Source of the DNA: Bremerella sp. JC817
Lineage (GTDB): Bacteria > Planctomycetota > Planctomycetia > Pirellulales > Pirellulaceae
Direction: 5' to 3'
Length of the DNA: 64,000 nt
NCBI RefSeq assembly: GCF_040718835.1
Contig: NZ_JBFEFG010000268.1
Span: forward strand, 186,001 to 250,000
A program made the translations under genes and the position numbers. Each line of letters begins with the position of its first letter. Positions within the stretch are counted from its first letter, which is position 1. Shown here in pieces: positions 45,412-55,787 of the stretch. The notes under the pieces were generated by a model. That model made no database searches. It worked only from the letters and a program-made list of their open reading frames with translations, and was not told the origin of the DNA.

Positions 45412-48216
45412 CTACGGTTTCGGCAAGACGTGCAGCAGAACCGGTGCCGTTGCGTGCCCGCCATCGGTACCGGTTTGCAGGTGAAACAGCCGCGAGGTCG
45501 GCTCGGCGGCCTCGTGAGCGGTGATGAAGATGTTTCGCTCGGTGCTGCCTTCCATGATCATCAGACCGTTAAGTCCGAGGTTTGCGACGTTCACCGCGAA
45601 AGGAAGGTTTCGACCAGCGCCGACGTTTCCGAAGTTCACGTGACCCTTCGCCTCTGGTCGCTCGGCAATCACCTTCAACATGATCGTCTCGCCTGGATGG
45701 ATCGCAAATTCAAGCGGTTTGCCTGACTCCGAAGATAACGGCGTGGCCCCCCCATCGGTCGCTTCCATTCGGATGGTCAGATTACTCTTATCGCGAATCT
45801 CGATCTTCTTGAACCCGCCCACCTCGTGCGAAATCGGCTGACCGTCGATGGTCGCGGTGGCCGTGACTTTGATCTGTTTGAGTTGATCTTCCGTCAACGT
45901 CTTGGCATCGCTGTTTACTTGAACCAGGCCAATCGCCTCGATCTGGCCTGGTTCGATGGTCAAGGGCGAGGTCGCCTGAAAGCCGTTGGGGAGTCCTTCG
46001 ATGGTCACCGAGATCTCGCCGTCGAACTGATCGAGGCGGTTGCACTTCACGACAAATTCTCGTGCGCCGCCGGAAGCGATGTTCAAATCCTTGGTCTGCA
46101 GATTGACTTGAAAGTCAGGCTTCGCGGCGCGGGCCAACAGTTCGTAGCGGAAGTCAGCCCCCTCGAATCCTCGCACATCGCGAACCTTCACCAAGTAGTC
46201 ACCGTCAGTTGGGACCGTGAAGAAGAGTCGCGAGTCATCTCCCATCGTGCGTCGCGATTCGTCATCGTTCTCGTAATAAAGCGTGAACACCGGCAAGCCA
46301 TTCGGAACGACGGTCTCGCCCGGTGCGATTGGCTCGACAACGTAGCAGGGCTCTCCTAGTGCGTGGGCAAGGGGAGTCGTATCAAAATAGCCCCAACGCT
46401 TACCTTCACCAGGATAAACCCGGAAACCGCTATCTGGACCGCGCGGGTGTAGCCACAATCGAACGACCTCACCGCTGCAGTAGAGATATTGATTGAGGTT
46501 CATCTCTTCCCAATTGAAGATTCGGAAGTCATCCGAGATCGAATCGTCTTTACCGCGAAAAGTGAAGTACGAATCACGCACGGCTTGCAGTTTCACCCGT
46601 TCGACTGGCGTTCCGTCGAGATGACAGACCGAAATGTGCGAGTCGAGCGGGCTCTTCATCCGGGCCGCGTTGGTTTCTAAGACCCACGTCTGCCCAGCCT
46701 TCGCCGTGAAGCGATAGAAATCGACGTCAGGCCCGGCGGCTTCGTTATGGATGGAGCCGGTGATCTTTGCAGGAAACGCGACCGTTTGAGCTTTGTCAGG
46801 CTGATCGTTCCCTTCGGCCTCGGCTATTTCGTTCGTCTTGCTATCGGTGATCGGTAGCGGCTTGATGGACGGTGCCTGATGCGATTCGCTCGCCAAGTCT
46901 TCCGGCGACCAAGAAAGGCGATCGATCTGGCCATCCATTCGGCCGAGATACAACGTGCGGTGCGATGCCAAGGTGTCGCTGGCCATGGCGAACTCAGGCT
47001 GGTTGTTCCATGCTTTCAGCTCGGTATAGTCGCGCGTTCGCCATAGTTTCACGGTCAGATCATTGCCGATCGTCCAAAGCTGTTGGCCATCGCCGCTGAA
47101 CTGAAGCCGCTGCACAGGGCCTTCGTGAGCGAAGCGGGCCTGGGTCATTGGGTTGATCTTTGGGCCATCCGTCGCGACAAACTGCCAGACGCGAAGGTTG
47201 TTGTCAGCCCCACCAGCGACGATTGACTTGCCGTCAGGCGTAAACGCACAACAGTAGACTTCTTTGAGTGGCTGCGGCAACGTATCGAGACGAACCGCAT
47301 CGGCGACCCGCCAAACCTTGCAGGTATCATCGGCGCTGCCAGAAACGAGGAACTTGCTGTCAGGACTGAAGCCGACATCGTAAACGGCGCCGTTGTGGCC
47401 AGTGAGCTCATGCAGCTGCTCTCCGGACTCGGCATCCCACAGAACGATGTTTCGGTCGTAGCCACATGTGGCCAGCAACTTCCCGTCGGGAGAGTACTCG
47501 GCGTCGTATAGCATGTCACGATGCCCTTCGAGCGATCGAACTTTGCTACCATCTTCCACCGAGTAAATGGAAACAATGCCAGTCAGCCCAGTGATGCCAG
47601 ACGCCACCGCCAGCCGCTTGCCATCGCCTCGAAAGTGAATCGCGGTCACTTTACCAGGCACATCCGACAACTCCATCATCGGGCTCGCTAGATCGAACTC
47701 GCCACGGTTGTCGACAGCGAATAACTGGACCTGGCCATAGCGTCCCACTGCAAGAGTTTTCCCATCAGGGGCAAATGCTAACGCCAGGATCGGGCGAACA
47801 TCGTTGTGCGAAGCAATCGGAGCGACATCGATTCCCATACTGCTAGGCTTGTCGCCGCGAGGCATTCCCGCTTCGATCCATTTGCCGATCAACGCGACCT
47901 CTTCAGCGGTTGGCGCCGGTTCGTCCTCGGGCGGCATCTTGGGCTCGGCCGTTCCTTTCAGGACTGCCATCAAACGGCTTGCATTGGGATCGGTCGACTT
48001 GGTTAGCGGCCCTTCGGAAGTGTTCACTTGCAGCGACGCGTATGTCTGGAGCGACAGGTCACCTTCGGGTTCGGCATCGTTGTGGCATCCAACGCAGTAC
48101 TTCCGCATTAGTGGTTGGATGTCGTGCGTGTAGGTTGGGGGCTCTGCTGCCACGCTCCACGAAGCATGAAACAAAGCAACGATCAGGCTGGCAGCGATGA
48201 GGTGGGTGGTGTTCAT
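45412..48216 (-). CDS. Secreted cytochrome / WD40-repeat protein (PSCyt1 type)
   Basis: 934 residues from ATG 48216, 5 bp past the stop of the upstream gene. Signal peptide MNTTHLIAASLIVALFHASWSVAA. A single haem c site RKYCVGCHNDAE near the N-terminus belongs to the planctomycete cytochrome C domain. WD40 repeats follow (about 130-450), e.g. GHRDMLYDAEYSPDGKLLATCGYDR (start given) and GHNGAVYDVGFSPDSKFLVSGSADD. The C-terminal half is beta-rich with Ig-like features. It is the last gene of the DUF1501/DUF1549 operon. Confidence 0.88.
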   Translation of the reverse strand: MNTTHLIAASLIVALFHASWSVAAEPPTYTHDIQPLMRKYCVGCHNDAEPEGDLSLQTYASLQVNTSEGPLTKSTDPNASRLMAVLKGTAEPKMPPEDEPAPTAEEVALIGKWIEAGMPRGDKPSSMGIDVAPIASHNDVRPILALAFAPDGKTLAVGRYGQVQLFAVDNRGEFDLASPMMELSDVPGKVTAIHFRGDGKRLAVASGITGLTGIVSIYSVEDGSKVRSLEGHRDMLYDAEYSPDGKLLATCGYDRNIVLWDAESGEQLHELTGHNGAVYDVGFSPDSKFLVSGSADDTCKVWRVADAVRLDTLPQPLKEVYCCAFTPDGKSIVAGGADNNLRVWQFVATDGPKINPMTQARFAHEGPVQRLQFSGDGQQLWTIGNDLTVKLWRTRDYTELKAWNNQPEFAMASDTLASHRTLYLGRMDGQIDRLSWSPEDLASESHQAPSIKPLPITDSKTNEIAEAEGNDQPDKAQTVAFPAKITGSIHNEAAGPDVDFYRFTAKAGQTWVLETNAARMKSPLDSHISVCHLDGTPVERVKLQAVRDSYFTFRGKDDSISDDFRIFNWEEMNLNQYLYCSGEVVRLWLHPRGPDSGFRVYPGEGKRWGYFDTTPLAHALGEPCYVVEPIAPGETVVPNGLPVFTLYYENDDESRRTMGDDSRLFFTVPTDGDYLVKVRDVRGFEGADFRYELLARAAKPDFQVNLQTKDLNIASGGAREFVVKCNRLDQFDGEISVTIEGLPNGFQATSPLTIEPGQIEAIGLVQVNSDAKTLTEDQLKQIKVTATATIDGQPISHEVGGFKKIEIRDKSNLTIRMEATDGGATPLSSESGKPLEFAIHPGETIMLKVIAERPEAKGHVNFGNVGAGRNLPFAVNVANLGLNGLMIMEGSTERNIFITAHEAAEPTSRLFHLQTGTDGGHATAPVLLHVLPKP

Positions 48217-48221
48217 GGCGA

Positions 48222-50735
48222 CTAGTGATTGAAGAGGAATTCGCGGCTGCTCATCAGACCCCAAAACAGGTCCTCGATCGTCGCACGTTCGTCAGGGGAA
48301 TCGACTGGCGGAAGCATCCCAACCAGGGCGCGCCGCTTTTCCGCAGAAGGAAATCGCGAGAAGCAGCTCAGGTAGATCTCGTCGATCAACGCCTCGTCGG
48401 AAAGTCCTTCACGTCGCAAACGCCAAAGCGACTCCGCGCGACTAGCAGGGTTCTTTAGCTTGTCGTTGATCGTGTCGCCATTGGAAATGTGGAGAACTTG
48501 AACCATGGTTGGTTCGGCCGATCGTTCGCATTCGCAGACGATGTTACGAGGGTTTCGGCCAAACGTGCTGAGGAAGTAGTTCTCGACCGCCGAGTCGTAA
48601 AGCTGAATCGCTTTGGTTCCGTCAGGGTAGAAGTCGGTCTTCTGTTTGTCGTTTCCAGGGAACGCTACGGTGTCGAACTTCGACGGAACACCGGTTACCT
48701 GAACCACGGCATCGTGGAGCACTTCGGCCATCATGCGGCGCGGGTAATAGCGACTGTAGAAACGCGTTTCCGCATCGTTGCCAGCCAACGCGTTGCTGGA
48801 CCGCTGATAGGCGTTCGACTGCAGGATGGCCCGCATCAGCGACTTCAAATCGAATTTGTTGTCAACGACATACTTAGTGGCGGCGTCGAACAAGGCACCG
48901 TTGCTAGGCGGATTCGATACCCGCAGATCGTCGACTTGTTCGACCAGGCCGACGCCAAAGAAGTTAGCCCACACACGATTGGTGATCGCCTTGGCGAAGT
49001 ACGGATTCTCGGGCGAAGTCAGCCAATTGGCGAACGGCTCGCGGCGATCGTCTGGACTGTCGAACTCGATCGGCGTGCCATCCAGAGGTGTCGGGGCTTG
49101 CGGCTTGCCGGTGCGTGGCTGCACCAGTTCGCCTGACGTGGCGACGTACAGCGTTCGCGAACCATCGCCGTTGCGTCCCTCGCCACCCCAGCCTTTCGCT
49201 TTGACGCGCGAAAAGATGTTGGCCATGGCGTAGTACTGATCGTTCGTCCATTTTTCGAGCGGATGGTTATGGCACTTGGCACACCCGATCGACAAGCTCA
49301 TGAAGGCCTGCGAAGCGTTCTCGGTCATTTCTTCAGGCGTTTGATTCAACGCGAAGAAGTTCGTCGCGCCGTTCTCGGTGCTCTCGCCGGTTGCGGTGAC
49401 AATCTCGCGCACCATCTGATCCCAGGGCGTGTTCTTTTCGACGTGGGAATGGATCCACTGGTAATACGTTTTCAGAGCTTGGGGGCGAAGCAGCGTGCCA
49501 TTGAGCATTAGCACGTCGGACCATTTGTACGACCAATAGTCGACAAACTCGGGACTGGCGAGCAGCGTTTCGATCACTTCGTCCCGCTTTTCTGGCTTGG
49601 TGTTCGCCAGGAAGGCTCGGGCCTCGTCCGGTGTCGGCAGGCGTCCAATGGTGTCTATATAAGAGCGACGCAAGAACTCCGCATCGCTACAGGCAGGCGA
49701 GGCGACCAGGTTGAGTCTTTTCAGTTGGCTGTCGATTTGCTCATCGATGAAGTTGCGAGGCGACCGTTGGTCGGCCTGGGCGATCTCTTCTTCGGATGCC
49801 GAGTGCGTGTACGGGACAGTCGTCCGGGCAATCGCCAGTTTACTCGCAAACCAGGCGACAATCGCACCTTCACCCGGTCCCATGATGGTGGCGTGACCAT
49901 CTTCGTCGACCTGGGCGACGGCATCGTTGGTGCTAGACCACTTCACCCAGGGAGTTACGTCGCGTGAGGTCCCATCGCTGTAGTAGGCCGTAACGCCCAA
50001 CGTTTGGCGTTGCCCGACAGTTTGAATGGAAGCTGCCGGAAACACTTCAATTCGTTCTACCCGGGCATCGGTGGTAGTGGGGGGCGCCGCACCGTGAGCA
50101 ATCCAATCGGCCAGAATCTGAAAGTCTTCGCTCTCGGCCGGAAGTTTCAAACCTCCTTTGTGCGGAACGGCGGTGGTCGGTTTGGTAAGCAGTAAGCTTA
50201 CCTGAGGCGCCGAAAGTTCAACGCGGCGTCCTTGATCTTGCTTGACGATATTGAAGTAATCGGACTCTGAGTCGTACCCTCGCAGCGAAAGGCGGAAGCC
50301 TCCTTTACCCGCCAAAGCGCCATGACAGCCACCGGAGTTGCAGTCTCGTTTCGCAAAGATGGGCAGCACATCGTGCCGAAACTGCACGGTCGACGCGGCA
50401 TCCTGGTTCGTAACGGTCACCTCAGCGGACACTGTTTTTCCGTCGACTTCCGCGACGATCTTTGCATTTCCATTCTTCACGGGACGCAGAATGCCCGCTT
50501 CGGCTCTTACAACTTGATCCCCTTCGATACGCCAAGCGACCTTGTTTTGAATCTCCCCAAAAAGTTCGTCACCCGAAGAACGCTGCAGGATGATTCGCTG
50601 CTGGGCCCTTGGTCCGTCGAGATGGATTGTTTGCGGCAAGACGGTCCATTGAGATTCGTCGGCCAGTGCCGATCCGCCACCGATCACGGCAAGATGCAGC
50701 AGAAGGAGAAGCAGGAAGTTCAAACAAGTGCGCAT
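48222..50735 (-). CDS. DUF1549/DUF1553 cytochrome-domain protein with Ig-like region
   Basis: 837 residues. A signal peptide (LNFLLLLLLHLAVIGGGSALA) is followed by an Ig-like region, a haem c site (CNSGGCH near residue 135), a BIG2-type domain (about 230-310, EVFPAASIQTVGQRQTLGVTAYYSDGT by its start), then DUF1549 (ARAFLANTKPEKRDEVIETLLASPEF by its start) with CAKCHNHPLEKWTNDQYY and DUF1553 to the end (MMAEVLHDAVVQVTG). Such proteins are abundant in planctomycetes and thought to act outside the cytoplasm in polymer or redox chemistry; the reaction is unproven. Confidence 0.9.
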   Translation of the reverse strand: MRTCLNFLLLLLLHLAVIGGGSALADESQWTVLPQTIHLDGPRAQQRIILQRSSGDELFGEIQNKVAWRIEGDQVVRAEAGILRPVKNGNAKIVAEVDGKTVSAEVTVTNQDAASTVQFRHDVLPIFAKRDCNSGGCHGALAGKGGFRLSLRGYDSESDYFNIVKQDQGRRVELSAPQVSLLLTKPTTAVPHKGGLKLPAESEDFQILADWIAHGAAPPTTTDARVERIEVFPAASIQTVGQRQTLGVTAYYSDGTSRDVTPWVKWSSTNDAVAQVDEDGHATIMGPGEGAIVAWFASKLAIARTTVPYTHSASEEEIAQADQRSPRNFIDEQIDSQLKRLNLVASPACSDAEFLRRSYIDTIGRLPTPDEARAFLANTKPEKRDEVIETLLASPEFVDYWSYKWSDVLMLNGTLLRPQALKTYYQWIHSHVEKNTPWDQMVREIVTATGESTENGATNFFALNQTPEEMTENASQAFMSLSIGCAKCHNHPLEKWTNDQYYAMANIFSRVKAKGWGGEGRNGDGSRTLYVATSGELVQPRTGKPQAPTPLDGTPIEFDSPDDRREPFANWLTSPENPYFAKAITNRVWANFFGVGLVEQVDDLRVSNPPSNGALFDAATKYVVDNKFDLKSLMRAILQSNAYQRSSNALAGNDAETRFYSRYYPRRMMAEVLHDAVVQVTGVPSKFDTVAFPGNDKQKTDFYPDGTKAIQLYDSAVENYFLSTFGRNPRNIVCECERSAEPTMVQVLHISNGDTINDKLKNPASRAESLWRLRREGLSDEALIDEIYLSCFSRFPSAEKRRALVGMLPPVDSPDERATIEDLFWGLMSSREFLFNH

Positions 50736-50756
50736 GGGGCTGGTAATTCTTGGAGA

Positions 50757-52133
50757 CTAAAACAGTTCGTGAATCGGCATGTGACCGGAGTCGACGATTG
50801 GGAAAGGACGCCCGCCGGGGCCTGGCAGTGTCTTTTCCATGTCGAAGCCAAGGCTATGAAAAATTGTCGCGGCAACGTCGGCAGGCTGCACAGGGCGATC
50901 CGCGGGGACAGCACCTATCGGATCGCTGGCGCCAACGATACGTCCACCCTGGACGCCACCCCCAGCGAACCCGCAGGTAAAGCACTGTGGCCAGTGGTCG
51001 CGTCCTCCGGCTGGATTCACGCGAGGCGTTCGACCAAATTCGGCGAGATTACAAACCAATGTCGAATCGAGTAGCCCACGCTGGTCCAGGTCTTCGATCA
51101 GCGCGGAATAGCCCTGGTCGTAAAGAGGCGCGACGATATCTTTCATGCCGCTGATCGAAGTGAATGGCTTCGATCCGTGAATATCCCAGGTGATTTCATC
51201 AAACACGGTCAGGAACGTGTTGATGGTGACGAATCGGACACCATTCTCGATCAAACGACGCGAAAGCAAACAGCACTGACCAAAGCGGTTCATGCCGTAA
51301 CGTTCGCGAACCTTGGTCGGCTCTTTCGAGAGGTCGAACGCTTCGCGAGCCTTCGGGCTCGTCATCAAGCGGAACGCCGCCTCGAAATTGCTTCCCAGCA
51401 GATCAGCCGACTCGCTGGCCTCGAAATTCGATGCGGCCTGATCGACGAGATCGCGAATACGCCGACGACGCTCCAGGCGACTCGTATCAATTTCGACCGG
51501 TGGTAGCAGGTCAGGAACTTTGAAGTTGGCTTGCGATGGATCGGCATTCAACGAGAACGGATCATGCGCCTTGCCCAGAAAACCGCCCGCCTGGCCGTTG
51601 GGCATATTGCCACCGCCACGTCCCATCAACTGAGGCAGCACCGCGAACGCTGGCAGATCGGTCTTGCGACCGCGCTCGAAGCTGACGACCGAGCCAATAT
51701 GGGGCGTGTTCACGCCTCCGGAAAAGAGTCTGCCGGTTTGCATCATCTGCCAACCCGCATCGTGTACTGCAGCACCCGTGTGATGGACCGAACGAACCAG
51801 CGAGAACTTATCGGCGATCTTGGCGTGGTGCGGCAAGATCTCTGAGATCTGCAGGTCTGGGTTGTTCGTGGCAATTGGCTTGAACGGTCCACGCACTTCA
51901 GCCGGAGCATCAGGTTTCATATCCCACAGATCCAACTGACTGGGGGCACCCAGGTTAAAGATCATGATGCAGTTGCGATCGTCGTGGTTGGGACGGACGG
52001 CTCCCTGAGCTTTGGCTGCGAACAGATGAGGCAAGCTCAGGCCGAGGGCGCCGAGACTACCTACTTGCAGAAAGTCGCGGCGCGTGGCTCCGTCGCAGGT
52101 GACCGATTTGCCACGGCCCTGAAAAGTAAACAT
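50757..52133 (-). CDS. DUF1501-family protein with Tat signal
   Basis: 458 residues from ATG 52133 (GAG-type site just upstream); the earlier frame is non-coding. A Tat signal RRDFLQVGSLGALGLSLPHLF starts it (described by its first 20 residues). IMIFNLGAPSQLDLWDMKPD and GRDHWPQCFTCGFAGGGV are DUF1501 hallmarks, with an alkaline-phosphatase-like fold in mind. First gene of the three-gene operon. Stop is 21 bp before the next gene. Confidence 0.9.
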   Translation of the reverse strand: MFTFQGRGKSVTCDGATRRDFLQVGSLGALGLSLPHLFAAKAQGAVRPNHDDRNCIMIFNLGAPSQLDLWDMKPDAPAEVRGPFKPIATNNPDLQISEILPHHAKIADKFSLVRSVHHTGAAVHDAGWQMMQTGRLFSGGVNTPHIGSVVSFERGRKTDLPAFAVLPQLMGRGGGNMPNGQAGGFLGKAHDPFSLNADPSQANFKVPDLLPPVEIDTSRLERRRRIRDLVDQAASNFEASESADLLGSNFEAAFRLMTSPKAREAFDLSKEPTKVRERYGMNRFGQCCLLSRRLIENGVRFVTINTFLTVFDEITWDIHGSKPFTSISGMKDIVAPLYDQGYSALIEDLDQRGLLDSTLVCNLAEFGRTPRVNPAGGRDHWPQCFTCGFAGGGVQGGRIVGASDPIGAVPADRPVQPADVAATIFHSLGFDMEKTLPGPGGRPFPIVDSGHMPIHELF

Positions 52134-52325
52134 GGCGTGCTCTTTGAAGGCTGGGCGCCGAAGGAGAGTTGAAGATTGGATGAAGGAAGGCAGGATTCGC
52201 CATACATATGGGGTACGCTGGCGACCGCGCATTCAATCTAGTGTGCCCGATACGTAAACGGCTAGGGATTTTTCCGCAATGTATGGTATTATGTGCGCAT
52301 GACCCGTCGCCTTGGATGATTGAGC

Positions 52326-53093
52326 ATGACTGAACGCATCGGTGGAGAACTTGCCCTAGCAGGCTTATTTGAATACCTTCCCGACGTCTATCTTTACGTT
52401 AAAGACACGGAAGGACGTTTCGTCGCCGCCAATGAAAACCTGTGGCGAATGCGCGGTTACGAGTCCGAGCAGCAACTTCTCGGGAAGACCGATCTGGATA
52501 TTCATCCGCGATATTTGGCCGAACGGTACATGGCGGAAGATCGCCAGGTGATGGATGCCAATCAGTCGCTGCCGAATCAAATTTGGCTCGTTCCAGGCGA
52601 ACCTGGTGAGTTGAAATGGTTTGTCTCGACGAAGATTCCCTTGCTCTCGGCCGCTGGCAACGTGGTTGGTTTGGCCGGAGTCATGCGCGATCTGGAAAAG
52701 GCTCGATCGGTCGCGCGACTGTTCAACGAGTTCGAACAGGTCGTTAGTTTCGTGCTGCGGAACTACGAACATGCGATCCGCGTTGACGAACTGGCTCAGA
52801 TGGTTCATTTGTCGATCAGCCAGTTCGATCGTCGGTTCAAGGCCACCTATCACATGACGCCGCAGCAGTATATTCTGCGCGTTCGTCTACATGCGGCCTG
52901 TCATGAATTGCTCGCCTCTGGAGCATCCGTCGCCCAAATTGCCACATCGTGTGGGTTCTACGACCACAGTTACTTCACCAAACAGTTCCGGAAGCACCTG
53001 GGGATCTCACCGACTGAGTACCGGGTAAGATACCAGGACTCGCCTGCGGACCTTTCTGATTCGCTGGGTCTTTCCCCGCCATTTCCATCGTGA
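52326..53093 (+). CDS. PAS-AraC transcriptional regulator
   Basis: 255 residues from ATG 52326. N-terminal PAS (about 10-125, with YLYVKDTEGRFVAANENLW), then a C-terminal AraC-type double HTH (YEHAIRVDELAQMVHLSISQFDRRFK by its start and HSYFTKQFRKHLGISPTEYR). It is divergent from the DUF1501 operon, with TATTAT in the intervening 190 bp, and could regulate it. Such PAS-AraC forms are common in this phylum. Confidence 0.88.
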   Translation: MTERIGGELALAGLFEYLPDVYLYVKDTEGRFVAANENLWRMRGYESEQQLLGKTDLDIHPRYLAERYMAEDRQVMDANQSLPNQIWLVPGEPGELKWFVSTKIPLLSAAGNVVGLAGVMRDLEKARSVARLFNEFEQVVSFVLRNYEHAIRVDELAQMVHLSISQFDRRFKATYHMTPQQYILRVRLHAACHELLASGASVAQIATSCGFYDHSYFTKQFRKHLGISPTEYRVRYQDSPADLSDSLGLSPPFPS

Positions 53094-53117
53094 ACTTTGC
53101 TGGTTGTACCCCACTGC

Positions 53118-54422
53118 ATGTCGCACCCTTCAACTGAGCTACGCCGTGAACTTGGCATCCCTGGAGCGGTGATCACTGGGCTCGGCTCCATTCTGGGAAC
53201 TGGCGTTTTCGTCAGTATCGGAATCGGTGCTGGGGTTGCTGGAACCAGTGTTGTCTGGGCGATCGTGGTAGCGGCACTGGTCGCCATCTGCAATGGTTTG
53301 AGCAGCGCTCAACTCGCCGCGAGCCATCCCGTAAGCGGCGGGACTTACGAATATGGTTACCACTGGCTGACGCCTCGCTTGGGGTTCCTGGCGGGATGGA
53401 TGTTTCTGTGGGCGAAGTCGGCTTCCGCAGCGACTGCAGCTTTGGGCTTCGCCGGGTATCTGCTTCCTTGGCTTGGAATTGCGTCAGACAAGATGCTCGT
53501 CCCCGTGGCGATGGTTGCTGTCGTTCTTTTAACGGTGGTTGTCTTAGGGGGAATTAAGAGGTCTTCGCAAATTAACGCCGTCATTGTGGGAATGACTTTG
53601 GTCGCGCTGGGTGGGTTCGTGGTTGTTGGCATGCTGGCGAAGCCGCAAGCAGTATTCAACGTGCAAGGAATCGTTCCGCAAGACTTCAGCTGGGTCGCCT
53701 TCGCGCAAGCCACAGGGTTGATGTTTGTGGCCTACACCGGATATGGCCGAATCGCCACGCTGGGCGAAGAAGTGAAGGAGCCGCGAAGGACGATCCCCAT
53801 TGCCGTTATCGTCACACTGGCGGTGTCGATGGTGATCTATTTTCTGGTCGCGCTCGTCGGAGTTCAAACGGTCGGTGCTGGCCAGTTTGCCGAGTTCACC
53901 CAATCGGGCGCCGCACCGTTGGAGTCGATCGCTCGTGAGTATAAAGTCCCTGGGATTTCGACCCTTGTGGCTATTGGTGCGATCACGGCGATGTTAGGCG
54001 TGCTGCTCAACCTGCTCCTCGGTCTCTCGCGTGTCGCCCTGGCAATGGGCAGGCGTCACGACTTTCCGCCGTTCCTTGCCCGGGTTCAAGCGAACAGCGG
54101 TGTGCCTGGTCCAGCGACGGTTCTCGTGGCGTTGATCATCGGCACAATTGTCTTATTGGGAAGCGTGAAGCTGGCGTGGTCGTTCAGTGCGTTCACCGTT
54201 TTGGTGTACTACACGATCACGAATGCTTGTGCGTTGGCAATGAAACCGGAAGAACGCCTTTATCCACGATTTGTCCCAGTCTTGGGATTTGTCGCGTGTC
54301 TCTCGCTATCGTTCTGGGTACAGCGAGACGTTTGGCTGGTGGGCATCGGTGTGCTGATCGCGGGACTAGTTTGGCATCAAGTCGCGCGATCAGTTTCTTC
54401 ACGAACCCGTACGAATGACTGA
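53118..54422 (+). CDS. Amino-acid/polyamine permease (APC superfamily)
   Basis: 434 residues from ATG 53118; the earlier TTG start is less likely. Twelve helices. Helix 1 has the unwound GLGSILGTGVFVSIGIGAGVAG and helix 6 follows VAYTGYGRIATLGEEVKEPRRTIP, both APC markers (given by start). Substrate unknown. It lies 25 bp after the AraC gene, likely co-transcribed. Confidence 0.88.
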   Translation: MSHPSTELRRELGIPGAVITGLGSILGTGVFVSIGIGAGVAGTSVVWAIVVAALVAICNGLSSAQLAASHPVSGGTYEYGYHWLTPRLGFLAGWMFLWAKSASAATAALGFAGYLLPWLGIASDKMLVPVAMVAVVLLTVVVLGGIKRSSQINAVIVGMTLVALGGFVVVGMLAKPQAVFNVQGIVPQDFSWVAFAQATGLMFVAYTGYGRIATLGEEVKEPRRTIPIAVIVTLAVSMVIYFLVALVGVQTVGAGQFAEFTQSGAAPLESIAREYKVPGISTLVAIGAITAMLGVLLNLLLGLSRVALAMGRRHDFPPFLARVQANSGVPGPATVLVALIIGTIVLLGSVKLAWSFSAFTVLVYYTITNACALAMKPEERLYPRFVPVLGFVACLSLSFWVQRDVWLVGIGVLIAGLVWHQVARSVSSRTRTND

Positions 54423-54423
54423 C

Positions 54424-54954
54424 CTACGTTCGCGAGAGAGGATAAACGACGCTATCTTCGAACACACCTGGCTCGAAATCGAGCGTCAACGGTGCGTTAT
54501 TCGCCGGGCCAAGGCCGACCGCCCAGACGATCTTTTTCCAGAGTGGATAACTTCGTCGCCAGCGCTGCACGCACGCCTGCAGGCGGAGCGCTGCTTCGTT
54601 ATTCTCGTCCATCGACTGGGCCAAAATATTGGAACCTCCGTCGATGTTACCGGAAAGAATCAGGGCGGTGGCGAAGTTCACCTTATAAAAGGTCGGTACC
54701 TCGGGCCGCACCCAAACGCAGCCTGCGTTGAAGACGATCTCGCGATACAAAGGAACGGCCGCGTCAAACTTTCCCAATCGCAACAGGCAAACCCCCTTGG
54801 CATTTTTTAGTAGAAAGTCTGTGCCAGGAATCTGAACGAGGCTTAACGCCTTGGCAAACTCACCAGAGGCGACGAGTGACTTCACATGGTCCAGCTTCGT
54901 AGGTTTTGCCGTGCCAGCAGGATCCGTCGAAGGTTTTGGTGTCGTGATGCTCAT
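54424..54954 (-). CDS. TPR-like soluble protein, unknown function
   Basis: 176 residues from ATG 54954, with a longer frame upstream judged non-coding. One or two TPR-like helical hairpins (LVASGEFAKALSLVQIPG and LRLGKFDAAVPLYREI) precede a helical C-terminus ending in RSYPLWKKIVWAVGLGP. No signal peptide. It converges on the permease with only 1 bp between stops. No partner visible. Confidence 0.65.
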   Translation of the reverse strand: MSITTPKPSTDPAGTAKPTKLDHVKSLVASGEFAKALSLVQIPGTDFLLKNAKGVCLLRLGKFDAAVPLYREIVFNAGCVWVRPEVPTFYKVNFATALILSGNIDGGSNILAQSMDENNEAALRLQACVQRWRRSYPLWKKIVWAVGLGPANNAPLTLDFEPGVFEDSVVYPLSRT

Positions 54955-55061
54955 ATTAATAACCCAAAATCGGCGCGAAGGCTCAGGCAGTGCCTGGTCG
55001 GCCGTCAATAAAGAATGAAGCAGAATGCAAGAGAACGTTGGCTAGGCTGAAGAGGCCAACG

Positions 55062-55436
55062 TTAAATCTGCCAGCGGGTCTTATGAGAAAGCAGCGACGC
55101 GTCGCACGCAACGACTTGAATCGGATACGAATCCCAACACGCAATTGCGATGGCTAACTCGAAACCGAACGGAAGACATCTGCTAATGTGCGAGCGAATA
55201 TCGCTGAGCAACTTCTGGCCAGAGTTCTCGATATCGCCGCGGATACCGGAATCAGGTAGCACCGTGCCGAAGATCTGAATAACTCGGTCGTGGTGGGAAT
55301 CGCCTGGAGCGTGAATAACGCTCGGAGAAGTTGCGGCCAGTGAGGTATCCACGGCAGCATGAACCAGCGGCGCGTTCGCGTTCACCAGCAACGCCAGCAT
55401 CAACACGGTTTTGATAAATCGTGAGCAACGATTCAT
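55062..55436 (-). CDS. Secreted protein of unknown function (124 aa)
   Basis: From ATG 55436 with a signal peptide MNRCSRFIKTVLMLALLVNA... ending HAA; the longer upstream frame has no support. The mature protein has a beta strand pattern (RVIQIFGTVLPDSGIRGDIE) and three cysteines (RCLPFG, IACWDS, VVACDA) near the C-terminus that could form disulfides. No family recognised. Confidence 0.55.
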   Translation of the reverse strand: MNRCSRFIKTVLMLALLVNANAPLVHAAVDTSLAATSPSVIHAPGDSHHDRVIQIFGTVLPDSGIRGDIENSGQKLLSDIRSHISRCLPFGFELAIAIACWDSYPIQVVACDASLLSHKTRWQI

Positions 55437-55787
55437 CGAGGCTATTCCAAAAGCAGAGCAACAAAAGGCACGCGTCATGCCTCTTCGTGAAGAATAGGAG
55501 CGGGCCCCATTCTCGTCAATGGATAGACGGGCGGCGAAACCGAACGTTGCCGAACAGAGACCATCACCGACCTTAACATTGACTTGATGCGGCACTTTCG
55601 ATCGGGCGGTTTCCGCAAGTGCTTGCCATAATGCGCTGTTCAGGCACACTAGTGGCGTCGTTACGGGAATTGACTGCCCATCCTCCATGGATCACAATGC
55701 GCCAAGAGCGGATTTCCGCTTCTTGTCGAAACTTCTTATAAACTCGACGACCAGCCTCGCTGCTGCCACAGCCTCAAAGGTCCCACC
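55437..55787. other. Intergenic, no gene seen
   Basis: About 350 bp between two divergently oriented genes. Open frames lack starts and composition. It holds the promoter of the first sulfatase of a pair. Confidence 0.45.
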